Translations under genes and position numbers: made by a program
Assembly (NCBI GenBank): GCA_002344055.1
Contig: DDTH01000007.1
Location: 45,402 to 109,401, forward strand
DNA from: Sphingomonadales bacterium UBA2369
GTDB taxonomy: Bacteria; Pseudomonadota; Alphaproteobacteria; Sphingomonadales; Sphingomonadaceae
Length of the DNA: 64,000 bases
Direction of reading: 5' to 3'
Notes under the pieces: generated by a model
Databases searched by the model: none
Seen by the model: the letters and a program-made list of their open reading frames with translations, nothing else
Told to the model about the DNA's origin: nothing
Shown here: piece after piece, positions 49,428 through 56,929 of the stretch
How positions within the stretch are numbered: position 1 is the first letter of the stretch
Layout of the letters: every line of letters begins with the position of its first letter

Positions 49428-50654
49428 TTACCCCTTCACGCACACCACCTGCTTGAGCGTGTGGACGACCTCGACGAGGTCCGCCTGCGCGGCCATCACC
49501 TTTTCGATCGGCTTGTAGGCCTTCGGCGTCTCGTCGATCACGCCCGCATCCTTCCGGCATTCGACGCCTTCGGTGTCGCGGATATGCTCGTCGAGCGTCA
49601 CCAGCTTCTTCGCCGCGGTGCGGGACATCACGCGCCCCGCGCCATGCGAGCAGCTGTCGAAGCTCTCGGCATTGCCGAGGCCGCGCACGATGAAGCTCTT
49701 CGCGCCCATCGAGCCCGGGATGATGCCAAGCGTTCCCTTCGCCGCGCGCACCGCGCCCTTGCGGGTCACGAGCACGTTCTCGCCGAAATGGTTCTCGCGC
49801 GACACGTAATTGTGGTGGCAGTTTACCGCCTCCAATTCCGCATCGAATGGCTTCGCGATCTGGCCGCGCAGCGCCCGGATCACGTTCGTCATCATCGTCC
49901 GCCGGTTCAACGCCGCGAAATCCTGCGCCCATTCGACCGCCTCGACATAATCGTCGAAATGGTCGGTCCCTTCCGGGAAATAGGCCAGATTCTCGTCCGG
50001 CAAATTCACGAACCACTTGCGCATGTCCTGCTTCGCCAGCTCAATGAAGAAGCTGCCGATCGCGTTGCCGACCCCGCGCGAACCCGAATGGAGCATGATC
50101 CACACGCGCTGCTCGGTGTCGAGGCACAGCTCGATGAAATGGTTGCCGGTGCCGAGCGTCCCAAGATGCACGAGGTTGTTCGTGTTCTTGAGCCGCGGAT
50201 GCTTGGCGGTGATGCGGCCGAAGCGCTCCGCGAGTGTTGCCCAGGCGGCGACGATCTCGGGAGACGGATCGCCCCAAGAGCCCTTGTCGCGCCCGCCACG
50301 TCCGGTGCTCCGGCCATGCGGCACCGCCTGCTCGATCGCCGAGCGTATGCCCTCCAGATTGTCCGGCAGGTCGCTCGCCATCAGCGAGGTGCGCGCCGCC
50401 ATCATGCCGCAGCCGATATCGACGCCCACCGCCGCCGGGATCACCGCGCCCTTGGTCGGGATCACCGAGCCGACGGTCGCGCCGATGCCGACATGCACGT
50501 CGGGCATGACCGCCATATGCTTGAAGATGAACGGCATCTGCGAGGCGCGCGCGAGCTGGTCGCGCGCTCCGTCCTCGACCGGCACACCGCGCGTCCACAT
50601 CTTGATCGGCACGCCGCCGTCCACCTGGTGAAAATCGTATGTCGCGGTCGACAT
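49428..50654 (-). CDS. rtcB: RNA-splicing ligase RtcB
   Basis: RtcB joins 2',3'-cyclic or 3'-phosphate RNA ends to 5'-OH ends with GTP and Mn2+. 408 residues from ATG 50654, the size of the E. coli enzyme. Metal/catalytic Cys82 is in VGVDIGCGMMAA; NHFIELC, HSGSRGVGNAIG, NCHHNYV and the guanylated His in SHGAGR are all present. AGGAG precedes the ATG, 27 bases after the last Y RNA. Confidence 0.97.
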   Translation of the reverse strand: MSTATYDFHQVDGGVPIKMWTRGVPVEDGARDQLARASQMPFIFKHMAVMPDVHVGIGATVGSVIPTKGAVIPAAVGVDIGCGMMAARTSLMASDLPDNLEGIRSAIEQAVPHGRSTGRGGRDKGSWGDPSPEIVAAWATLAERFGRITAKHPRLKNTNNLVHLGTLGTGNHFIELCLDTEQRVWIMLHSGSRGVGNAIGSFFIELAKQDMRKWFVNLPDENLAYFPEGTDHFDDYVEAVEWAQDFAALNRRTMMTNVIRALRGQIAKPFDAELEAVNCHHNYVSRENHFGENVLVTRKGAVRAAKGTLGIIPGSMGAKSFIVRGLGNAESFDSCSHGAGRVMSRTAAKKLVTLDEHIRDTEGVECRKDAGVIDETPKAYKPIEKVMAAQADLVEVVHTLKQVVCVKG

Positions 50655-50681
50655 GTTTGCTCTCCTTGTGTCTTTCATGCT

Positions 50682-50808
50682 GCCGGCGACGAGGGATGGC
50701 GAGACATTTCCGCTGAGCTATCCGGTCGCCCGGAGGCGGAATCGAACCGCCGGCCTCCCGCCCGAAGGCGGACGCTCTAACCATGTAGTCCCGCCAGCAT
50801 TCGCCGAC
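50682..50808 (-). ncRNA. Y RNA 5: tRNA mimic opened in the D-loop
   Basis: About 127 nt. Ro-binding stem marks GGCGAATG (GNCGAANG) and CGTCGCC (CNNCGNC) are both present. Read on the minus strand the body is a circularly permuted tRNA: D-loop 3' half GGTTAGAGC (50774-50782), anticodon-like arm CCGCC-TTCG-GGCGG (50758-50771), T-arm with TTCGATT (50735-50751), acceptor stem TCCGG-GCGA-CCGGA capped by a tetraloop (50721-50734), then TAGCTCAGCGG (50710-50720). The Y stem enters at the D-loop. No real anticodon or CCA end, so it cannot decode. Confidence 0.85.
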
Positions 50809-50820
50809 TTGTGTTCGGGT

Positions 50821-50914
50821 GCTGGCGACGAGGACTGGCGGGACTTCTCGGACTGCTCCGAGGAGGGATTCGAACCCCCGATGACCAATGTAGTCCCCAC
50901 CGGCATTCGCCAGC
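50821..50914 (-). ncRNA. Y RNA 4: T-arm plus hairpin, no D-arm
   Basis: About 94 nt closed by an eight-base outer stem (50821-50828 with 50907-50914). Both Ro-binding motifs are present. It holds a T-arm with TTCGAAT (50863-50879) and an acceptor-like hairpin CTCGGA-GCAG-TCCGAG, but no D-arm is found, making it a reduced mimic. Confidence 0.8.
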
Positions 50915-50926
50915 TTCGATACCGGT

Positions 50927-51049
50927 CACGGCGACGAGTGGGTGGCGAGACGTGCCTCATGCTCTACCACTGAGCTACGGGCCGAAGCCCGGCCGGAATC
51001 GAACCGGCGACTCTGAAGGTCCATGTAGTCCCGCGCGGCATTCGCCGTG
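50927..51049 (-). ncRNA. Y RNA 3: tRNA mimic opened in the anticodon loop
   Basis: About 123 nt closed by an eight-base stem (50927-50934 with 51042-51049), with both Ro-binding motifs. In minus-strand order: CTTCA (51014-51018), T-arm with TTCGATT (50992-51008), acceptor stem CGGGC-TTCG-GCCCG (50978-50991), D-arm TAGCTCAGTGGTAGAGC (50961-50977), then TGAGG (50955-50959), which pairs with CTTCA as a five-base anticodon stem. The Y stem therefore replaces the anticodon loop. Confidence 0.85.
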
Positions 51050-51059
51050 TTGAATTTGT

Positions 51060-51138
51060 CCGTGGCGACGAGAAATGGCTGAGACGTGCCCGGAGGCACA
51101 TCGTGAGAGGATGTAGTCCCAGCCGGCATTCGCCGCGG
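51060..51138 (-). ncRNA. Y RNA 2: short form without tRNA module
   Basis: About 79 nt. Ends pair over nine bases with one mismatch (51060-51068, 51130-51138). Both Ro-binding motifs and the second stem (GGCTGGGAC with GTCTCAGCC) are present, topped by a small hairpin (GTGCC/GGCAC). No T- or D-arm, as in the simpler YrlB-type Y RNAs. Confidence 0.8.
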
Positions 51139-51150
51139 TGAATAAGGTCG

Positions 51151-51309
51151 GGCTGTGGCGACGAGTTTCGGTGAGACATCAGCGTCCTTAAGCTACGTTC
51201 CAGCGGCGGGATTCGAACCCGCATCTCCCCGGTCCATTGCTGGCGCCGGGGCGCTTTACTCTTCGGACTATCGTTGGTGGATGTAGTCCCACCAGCATTC
51301 GCCACAGCC
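51151..51309 (-). ncRNA. Y RNA 1: long form with T- and D-arm and large variable hairpin
   Basis: About 159 nt, closed by a perfect 11-base stem (51151-51161 with 51299-51309), with both Ro-binding motifs and the GGTG/CACC second stem. It has a T-arm with TTCGAAT (51206-51222) and a short D-like arm TAGCTTAAGGACGCT (51181-51195). A CCCCGG/CCGGGG hairpin near 51226-51250 resembles a long class II variable arm. It starts seven bases past the rsr stop. Confidence 0.82.
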
Positions 51310-51316
51310 CTTGTCT

Positions 51317-52879
51317 TCATACCTCCATTTCGTTCACGCGATCGACCCAGCTGGCAGTTTCGCCAGCGGCGAAGCGTGCCATCGTTTCGAACACGTCGTC
51401 GGAGAAGCCTCCGACATTCATGATGTCCTCGGCGTTCTGCGCCTGGGTCGAGCCGTAGGGCTGGATGTCGATGCAGACGAGTTTCGCGTGCCGGTTGCGC
51501 CGCTTCAGCGCCTCCCACTCACGCATCGTCTGCGTCGCACCCTGGCGCCGCCAGCTGTCTCCCTTCGTGTCGATCCAGCTCTCATTGTCAGAGACGATGA
51601 TTAAGAGATCGACCGCAGCGCCCTCACGGTTCAACTGCGCCAGCGGAGCCGAGACGTTCGTCCCGCCGCCACCGACCGAAGCCAGCTTCGCCGCATTGAC
51701 CGCGACCCGCGCGTGCGGATCGAGCGTCAGCGGCACGACGCGTTGCTCGAACGGCAACACACGAGCCTGCGGGTTGGACCGCAGCATCGCCGCCGCGACC
51801 AGGGCCGCGATGTCGATGCAGCGCACCTTCGAGGTCGCGCCCTTGCGGACACCGGTGGCCGGCGACTGCATGGAGCCGGACACGTCCGGGCAGACCACGA
51901 CATTGCCGCCGATTGCCGGCACCGCCGCAAGTGCATGCTCGAGCGCGGTTTCCAGCGCCGCCTGCACTTTCAGCGGCACGCCCTCGCCAACCTGACCGAG
52001 CGCCACCAGCAACTGGTACGGCAGCACCCCGGCACGGGCGATTGCGTCCTTATCCTCAAGCCGCGCGGCCACACGCTCCGTCACGCCATCGACCGCGAAC
52101 GCGCCATTCCGCGCCAGCGTGTTGAGGTTCATGCGCAGCGCCTGCCAGCCGATCCGGCCGGACAGTAAAGCCCAGTTTTCCGCCGTTAGCGGAAACGCGG
52201 TCAGCCATTCGAACGGCACGTCCGGGAGCGGTTGCGCGGGATCGCGCTTCCACGCCTCGAACGCGGCAATCTCGGCCGGCAGCGCGGCAACGTCATAGGG
52301 CCGCCCGATCAGCCAACCGTAAAACGCCTTGCGGGCGTCGTCGGCAGGCTTCGGGTGGACCATCTTGACGATGTCGGCCAGGCTCGGATCATTGCCGGTC
52401 GCGGCATGCATCAGCTGCTTGATGGAGGCGCGCTCCAGCCACTGCTGAACCAGCCGCTTCGGCCGCGTGCCGAGCGAGCGCCGGCCGATCTGACCCGAGC
52501 GCATAATCTGCACGAAGCTGCGCAGCATGCGGCCATTGTCGATCGTGCGGCCGAAGATGCGGACCGCGAGGTCCGGCTCCTGCACCGTCAGCAACGCCGT
52601 GAGCAGAGCGGGCATATCCTTCATCTTCCCCGCCTGACGCGCATAAAGCGCGGCCTTGGCGACGAAGCGCGGATCGCAGCCCTGCGCGGCTTCCAGCGCC
52701 TTGACGAGCTGATCCTCCGCCGGCCCGTAAAAGCCGTCGTTGAACGTGCCCGTCGCGGCAAGCTGCGCCAGCAAATGCTGCGGCGCGTAAGCGTAGGCGA
52801 CCCCGCCCGCCTCGTTCACCATGTCGGTGCGCGGGAGAAGTTTCGCGATCGCGGAAGCAAAGAGGCTCTTGTTGGCCAT
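51317..52879 (-). CDS. rsr: Rsr, bacterial Ro60 ortholog (TROVE and vWA domains)
   Basis: Ro60 is a ring of HEAT-like repeats that binds misfolded RNA ends in its hole and Y RNA on its outer face. 520 residues from ATG 52879; AAGGAAG lies six bases upstream, so the earlier ATG at 52885 is not preferred. TROVE repeats fill about residues 1-320. The vWA domain has the MIDAS DVSGS near residue 332 and GGGTNVSAPL. First gene of the sigma-54 operon; its Y RNA ligands follow directly. Confidence 0.95.
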   Translation of the reverse strand: MANKSLFASAIAKLLPRTDMVNEAGGVAYAYAPQHLLAQLAATGTFNDGFYGPAEDQLVKALEAAQGCDPRFVAKAALYARQAGKMKDMPALLTALLTVQEPDLAVRIFGRTIDNGRMLRSFVQIMRSGQIGRRSLGTRPKRLVQQWLERASIKQLMHAATGNDPSLADIVKMVHPKPADDARKAFYGWLIGRPYDVAALPAEIAAFEAWKRDPAQPLPDVPFEWLTAFPLTAENWALLSGRIGWQALRMNLNTLARNGAFAVDGVTERVAARLEDKDAIARAGVLPYQLLVALGQVGEGVPLKVQAALETALEHALAAVPAIGGNVVVCPDVSGSMQSPATGVRKGATSKVRCIDIAALVAAAMLRSNPQARVLPFEQRVVPLTLDPHARVAVNAAKLASVGGGGTNVSAPLAQLNREGAAVDLLIIVSDNESWIDTKGDSWRRQGATQTMREWEALKRRNRHAKLVCIDIQPYGSTQAQNAEDIMNVGGFSDDVFETMARFAAGETASWVDRVNEMEV

Positions 52880-52914
52880 GTGCATCTTCCTTGTTCAAAT
52901 CTCTCGGCGCCTTC

Positions 52915-52979
52915 GGGGCGGCCGGCTCATTCCGGCCGCCCCTCTTCCGCCGCTCGCGCACATGAAATCCGCATGTGCG
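52915..52979 (-). promoter_or_regulatory. two hairpins in the rsr 5' leader
   Basis: CGCACATG-N7-CATGTGCG (52957-52979) lies at the very 5' end of the expected transcript; GGGGCGGCCGG-N6-CCGGCCGCCCC (52915-52942) is an 11-base perfect hairpin 35 bases before the start codon. They may protect the operon RNA from 5' decay or tune rsr translation. Confidence 0.6.
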
Positions 52980-52993
52980 ACGACGACATAAGA

Positions 52994-53008
52994 GCAGGAG
53001 GCGTGCCA
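52994..53008 (-). promoter_or_regulatory. sigma-54 promoter of the rsr-Y RNA-rtcBA operon
   Basis: On the minus strand TGGCAC-GCCTC-CTGC matches the -24/-12 consensus TGGCAC-N5-TTGC with one change; the GG (53006-53007) and GC (52994-52995) keys have the required spacing. Transcription would start near 52983. The divergent gene is an RtcR-type sigma-54 activator. Confidence 0.88.
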
Positions 53009-53050
53009 GTTTGGCCGACGCCTGCGCGATAGACCCGCTACCCATCTGTT

Positions 53051-53156
53051 ATATCTGGATATTTTTGGCGTCAGGGGCGTAGCCGGCCGAGAATGCGCGC
53101 AGCAAGATTTTCTCGAAAAGCTATCGTATAGACTAAGACTTTATCCTACAGGATAA
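53051..53156. promoter_or_regulatory. candidate RtcR binding sites and rtcR RBS hairpin
   Basis: Related inverted repeats occur upstream of the sigma-54 promoter: ATATC-TG-GATAT (53051-53062), CTAT-CGT-ATAG (53121-53131) and TTATCC-TACA-GGATAA (53141-53156). They share TATC/GATA half-sites, as expected for an enhancer-type activator. The last one covers the rtcR ribosome site (AGGA) two bases from the ATG, so RNA folding or protein binding there could hold down RtcR synthesis. Role inferred. Confidence 0.5.
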
Positions 53157-53158
53157 GC

Positions 53159-54751
53159 ATGCGACCACTGACCGTCATCGGGTTCCTCGGCTCCACGCTC
53201 GACGCGAGCAAGTTCGGGCCGTCGCGCTGGAATAAGTGGCGACCATCGGTCGGGCTCACCATGCACCCCGATCTGCGCGTCGACCGCTTCATCATGCTGC
53301 ACGGCACGGCGCATCGGCGGCTGGCGGACTATGTGACCGAGGATATCGCTTCGGTTTCGCCGGAAACGAAAGTCGATCCGCGCGTGCTGGATTTCGCCGA
53401 TCCGTGGGATTTCGAGGAAGTGTACGGCAAGCTGCTCGACTTCGCCCGGGCGGAACCGTTCGATCCGGAGGTTGAGGACTACCTCATCCACATCACCACC
53501 GGGACGCACGTCGCGCAGATCTGCCTCTTCCTGCTCAGCGAGGCGCGCTACCTGCCCGGCCGCCTGCTGCAGACCCAGCCGGCGCGCGGAAGCGTGAGCG
53601 CAGCAGGAACCTGGACCGCGATCGACCTGGATCTGTCCCGCTATGACAGCATTGCCACCCGCTTCGCGGTGGCCGCGTCGGACAGCAAATCGTTCCTGAA
53701 ATCCGGCATTGAGACGCGCAATCCCGCCTTCAACCGGATGATCGACGAGATCGAGCAGGTCGCCTCTCGCTCGCGAGCACCGATGCTGCTGACTGGCCCC
53801 ACTGGCGCCGGCAAGAGTCAGCTTGCCCGGCGCATCTACGAACTGAAGCGCGCGCAGCATCAGGTCGGCGGTGCGTTCGTTGAGGTGAATTGCGCGACCC
53901 TGCGCGGCGACAGCGCGATGTCTGCCCTTTTCGGCCACAAGAAGGGCGCGTTCACCGGCGCGGCCGCGGATCGGCCGGGCCTGCTGCGCGCCGCCGACAA
54001 GGGCATGTTGTTCCTCGACGAGATCGGCGAACTGGGGCTGGACGAGCAGGCGATGATCCTGCGCGCCATCGAGGACAAGGTGTTCCTGCCGGTTGGCGCC
54101 GACCGTGAGGTGTCATCCGACTTCCAGTTGATCGCAGGGACCAATCGCGAACTGGGCGCGGCGGTGACGGAGGGCCGGTTCCGCGAAGACCTCTATTCGC
54201 GCCTGAATCTGTGGACCTTTGCTTTGCCGGGGCTGGCCGAGCGACGCGAGGATATCGCGCCCAATCTCGATTACGAACTCGACCGCTTCGCCGAACGCGA
54301 GGGAGAGCGGGCGAGCTTCAACAAGGAGGCCCGCGCTCTGTATCTCGATTTCGCGGACTCGCCGGAGGCGCGCTGGCCCGGCAATTTCCGCGATCTCGCT
54401 GCCAGCGTGACGCGGATGGCCACCCTTTCGCCGCGTGGCCGGATCGATGTCGAGTGCGTCCGCAGCGAGATCGCGCGGCTGAAGCGCCTCTGGTCCGGCA
54501 CGGGCGCGGAGGAAGATGCGGTCTCGGCCCTGCTCGGTCCGGAAGCGGCGGCAAAGATCGACCCGTTCGACCGGGTGCAGCTCGCCGAGGCGATCCGCAT
54601 TTGTCGCGCCAGCCGCTCGCTATCCGAAGCCGGACGCATGCTGTTCGCCGCCTCGCGCCTGCGCCGAAGCAGCGCCAACGATGCCGACCGCCTGCGCAAA
54701 TATCTGGCGCGGTTCGGGCTGGACTGGGCGGCGGTCGGGCAACATCCCTAA
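53159..54751 (+). CDS. rtcR: RtcR, sigma-54 activator with CARF domain
   Basis: 530 residues. N-terminal CARF-type ligand domain (about 1-185, HITTGTHVAQICLF near 111-124), AAA+ domain with Walker A GPTGAGKS (213-220), the sigma-54-contacting GAFTGA loop (263-268) and Walker B LFLDEIGE (284-291), then a C-terminal helix-turn-helix. RtcR is activated by RNA damage products sensed through CARF and opens the sigma-54 promoter of rtcBA. Divergent from rsr. Confidence 0.95.
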   Translation: MRPLTVIGFLGSTLDASKFGPSRWNKWRPSVGLTMHPDLRVDRFIMLHGTAHRRLADYVTEDIASVSPETKVDPRVLDFADPWDFEEVYGKLLDFARAEPFDPEVEDYLIHITTGTHVAQICLFLLSEARYLPGRLLQTQPARGSVSAAGTWTAIDLDLSRYDSIATRFAVAASDSKSFLKSGIETRNPAFNRMIDEIEQVASRSRAPMLLTGPTGAGKSQLARRIYELKRAQHQVGGAFVEVNCATLRGDSAMSALFGHKKGAFTGAAADRPGLLRAADKGMLFLDEIGELGLDEQAMILRAIEDKVFLPVGADREVSSDFQLIAGTNRELGAAVTEGRFREDLYSRLNLWTFALPGLAERREDIAPNLDYELDRFAEREGERASFNKEARALYLDFADSPEARWPGNFRDLAASVTRMATLSPRGRIDVECVRSEIARLKRLWSGTGAEEDAVSALLGPEAAAKIDPFDRVQLAEAIRICRASRSLSEAGRMLFAASRLRRSSANDADRLRKYLARFGLDWAAVGQHP

Positions 54752-54809
54752 TCCGCGATTAGCCCCGCCTCTCCGCCCGGCCTTAAGCGGGATCGGCTAG
54801 ACGGATGCC

Positions 54810-55130
54810 ATGTCCCTGATCGGCCCCGTCCCCGCCGCGACCGCGAGCGGCTTCACGCCGGGCTTCCACGGCGTTCGGGTCGATGTCGCGGGCTCCGATT
54901 TCGTCCGGCGCTGGGGCCAGGCCGGCGGACTCAGCATTTCGCAGGCCGCACTGAAGGCGGAACGGCGCCTGCGCCTCAGCTTCGCCCGCGCGCCGGAACC
55001 CGATGAGCCGCCCGCACCGCAGGAGACCGCCCGCGCGCCCGCAGACATCCTGCGCCACGCCGCTTTGTCGCTGATCGCGCAGGCCAATATCGACCGGCAA
55101 GGTACGATCCGATTGCTTCTGGATAGCTAG
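54810..55130 (+). CDS. hypothetical protein
   Basis: 106 residues, no signal peptide or membrane helix; a Pro-rich centre (EPDEPPAPQE) joins two short ordered parts. It overlaps the convergent upp stop by four bases. It lies after rtcR but with a 58-base gap, so a role in RNA repair is not implied. Not recognised. Confidence 0.6.
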   Translation: MSLIGPVPAATASGFTPGFHGVRVDVAGSDFVRRWGQAGGLSISQAALKAERRLRLSFARAPEPDEPPAPQETARAPADILRHAALSLIAQANIDRQGTIRLLLDS

Positions 55131-55759
55131 CGCGTCCCGTACATCCGGTCACCGGCGTCGCCGAGGCCGGGGACGATATAGCCGTGATCGTTCAATTGCT
55201 CGTCCAGCCCGGCCGCCCAGATCGGCACGTCGGGATGGGCGGCGCGCACCGCCTCCACCCCCGGCCGGGCAGCGAGCAGGCAGACGAAGCGGATGTCGGT
55301 CACGCCCGCTTCCTTCAGCCGGTCAATCGCGGCGGTGGCGGTGTGGCCGGTGGCCAGCATCGGATCGACCACGATCACCAGCCGCTCGGCGCAATCCTCC
55401 GGCGTCTTGAAATAATATTCGACCGCCTCTAGCGAGAGCGGATCGCGATACAGGCCAATATGGGCGAGGCGGGCCGAGGGGACGAGATCGAGCATCCCCT
55501 CCGCCATCGCGAGGCCAGCGCGCAGCACCGGCGCGACCACCAGTTTCTTGCCCGCGATCACCGGCGCCTTCGTGTCGGTGATCGGCGTCGTCACCGCTTC
55601 CAGTTCGGTCGGCAGATCGCGCGTCACTTCGTAGCAGAGCAGGGTCGCGATCTCGCGGACGAGGGCGCGGAACACCGATGTCGGTGTGTCCCGGTCGCGC
55701 ATCTTGGTCAGCTTGTGCTGCACGAGCGGGTGGGAAACGATGGTGAGGCCGTCGATCAT
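55127..55759 (-). CDS. upp: uracil phosphoribosyltransferase
   Basis: Makes UMP from uracil and PRPP. 210 residues from ATG 55759, which overlaps the stop of the URC4-like gene by one base. PRPP loop VVDPMLATGHTATAAID and the uracil-binding C-terminus YIVPGLGDAGDRMYGTR are present. It is last in a three-gene uracil catabolism operon. Confidence 0.95.
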   Translation of the reverse strand: MIDGLTIVSHPLVQHKLTKMRDRDTPTSVFRALVREIATLLCYEVTRDLPTELEAVTTPITDTKAPVIAGKKLVVAPVLRAGLAMAEGMLDLVPSARLAHIGLYRDPLSLEAVEYYFKTPEDCAERLVIVVDPMLATGHTATAAIDRLKEAGVTDIRFVCLLAARPGVEAVRAAHPDVPIWAAGLDEQLNDHGYIVPGLGDAGDRMYGTR

Positions 55760-56925
55760 TAGAATACCGTCCCGTCTGAGATGATGTTGAGAGGCGGGCC
55801 GCCGCCATCGCGTCGCTCCGCCGCCAGCCGGCGCCCGGCCGCCCAGGTGCCGCCTTCCAGCATGCAGGCGAGCGGGAAGCTGGCGGCATCGACGCCCAGC
55901 CGTTCGCGGACGAGCGGCGCAAGCCGGTCGAGCAACGCCACCGTCATCGCGCGCCACGCGACGATGAGCGGACTGGAGACATCGTGCGCACGGCCAGCAT
56001 CTTCCGGATCGGCGAGGACCAGTACGCCTGTGTCCATGAACAGCCCGCCATTGCGATATTCGGCAAGGCCGGTGAGGCCGTCTATGTCGGTCACCACGAC
56101 GCCGCTTTCCTGCAGCGGCTCGATCAGCGAGTAGCTCAGCCATTGCGACAATTTGTGGATCGGCACGAGCCCGTCCGTCGCATCGTCGCGCTTGATCGCC
56201 GGATGCCGCCAGCAATCTCCGAGCGCCACGCCGTGCAGTTCCAGCCGCCCCGCCCAGACCGGGCCGAGCGCTTCGAGCAGTAATTCGAGGATCGCGGGCG
56301 CAGTGATGCTGCCTCGCGTCGCGATGAGGTCGAACAGACCGCCCAGCCGCCCGCCGGGGAAGATATCCGGCCTTTCCAGCACTCGCGAGCCGAGGCGGCG
56401 GAGCAAAGCCGCGCGACCTTCGAGGCCGAGCAAGGGATTGTCCGGCGAAACCTGAAAGCCGCCAGCCAGAGTTCCGGCGGTCAGCGCCGCCAGCGCCGCA
56501 CCAGCGCCTTCGAGCGCACCGCTTTCCACCATTCGCTGGCTCGCCACCGCCAGCCCTTCCGAACGAGCATAGGTTCCGCCGCTCACCGGATCGACAAAGC
56601 GCCAGCCAGGCCCGGAGCCCGCGTCGAGCAACACAGATAGAATGACCAAGTCGAAGGCCGCGCGGCCACGCTCGGTCGGGTCCTCCGGCAGCACCGGCGT
56701 CCCCGCCACAAAGTGCCGCGCGCGAGCATGAAACGGGATTATCAGGTCGGGATATTGCTCCCGCGTCACGCGCGCGCTGATCTCCGCCGCCGCGTCGAGC
56801 CGCGACAGGTCGACACGCCAGCCCCCCACCTCACCGGCAATCGCGAGATCGAGCATCTCATGCGCCCGCTCGCGCACCGCGGCCGCGGACAGGAGCCCGC
56901 GCACTTGCTGTTCAGCTGTGGTCAC
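55759..56925 (-). CDS. URC4/urg3 family protein (DUF1688)
   Basis: 388 residues. DUF1688 proteins are needed for the URC uracil catabolic route described in yeasts and found in some bacteria. Typical segments are VILSVLLDAGSGPGWRFVDP and LIVAWRAMTVALLDRLAPLVR. Biochemical step unknown. Between a GTP cyclohydrolase II-like gene and upp, the expected URC partners. Confidence 0.9.
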   Translation of the reverse strand: MTTAEQQVRGLLSAAAVRERAHEMLDLAIAGEVGGWRVDLSRLDAAAEISARVTREQYPDLIIPFHARARHFVAGTPVLPEDPTERGRAAFDLVILSVLLDAGSGPGWRFVDPVSGGTYARSEGLAVASQRMVESGALEGAGAALAALTAGTLAGGFQVSPDNPLLGLEGRAALLRRLGSRVLERPDIFPGGRLGGLFDLIATRGSITAPAILELLLEALGPVWAGRLELHGVALGDCWRHPAIKRDDATDGLVPIHKLSQWLSYSLIEPLQESGVVVTDIDGLTGLAEYRNGGLFMDTGVLVLADPEDAGRAHDVSSPLIVAWRAMTVALLDRLAPLVRERLGVDAASFPLACMLEGGTWAAGRRLAAERRDGGGPPLNIISDGTVF

Positions 56926-56929
56926 GGGC

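Noticed and set aside
50682..51309. Repeat array that could be taken for a CRISPR or a cluster of ordinary tRNA genes
   Set aside because: Repeats are paired 5'/3' stem halves with unlike lengths between, not direct repeats with uniform spacers. T-arms are present but no unit has a true anticodon loop or CCA end.
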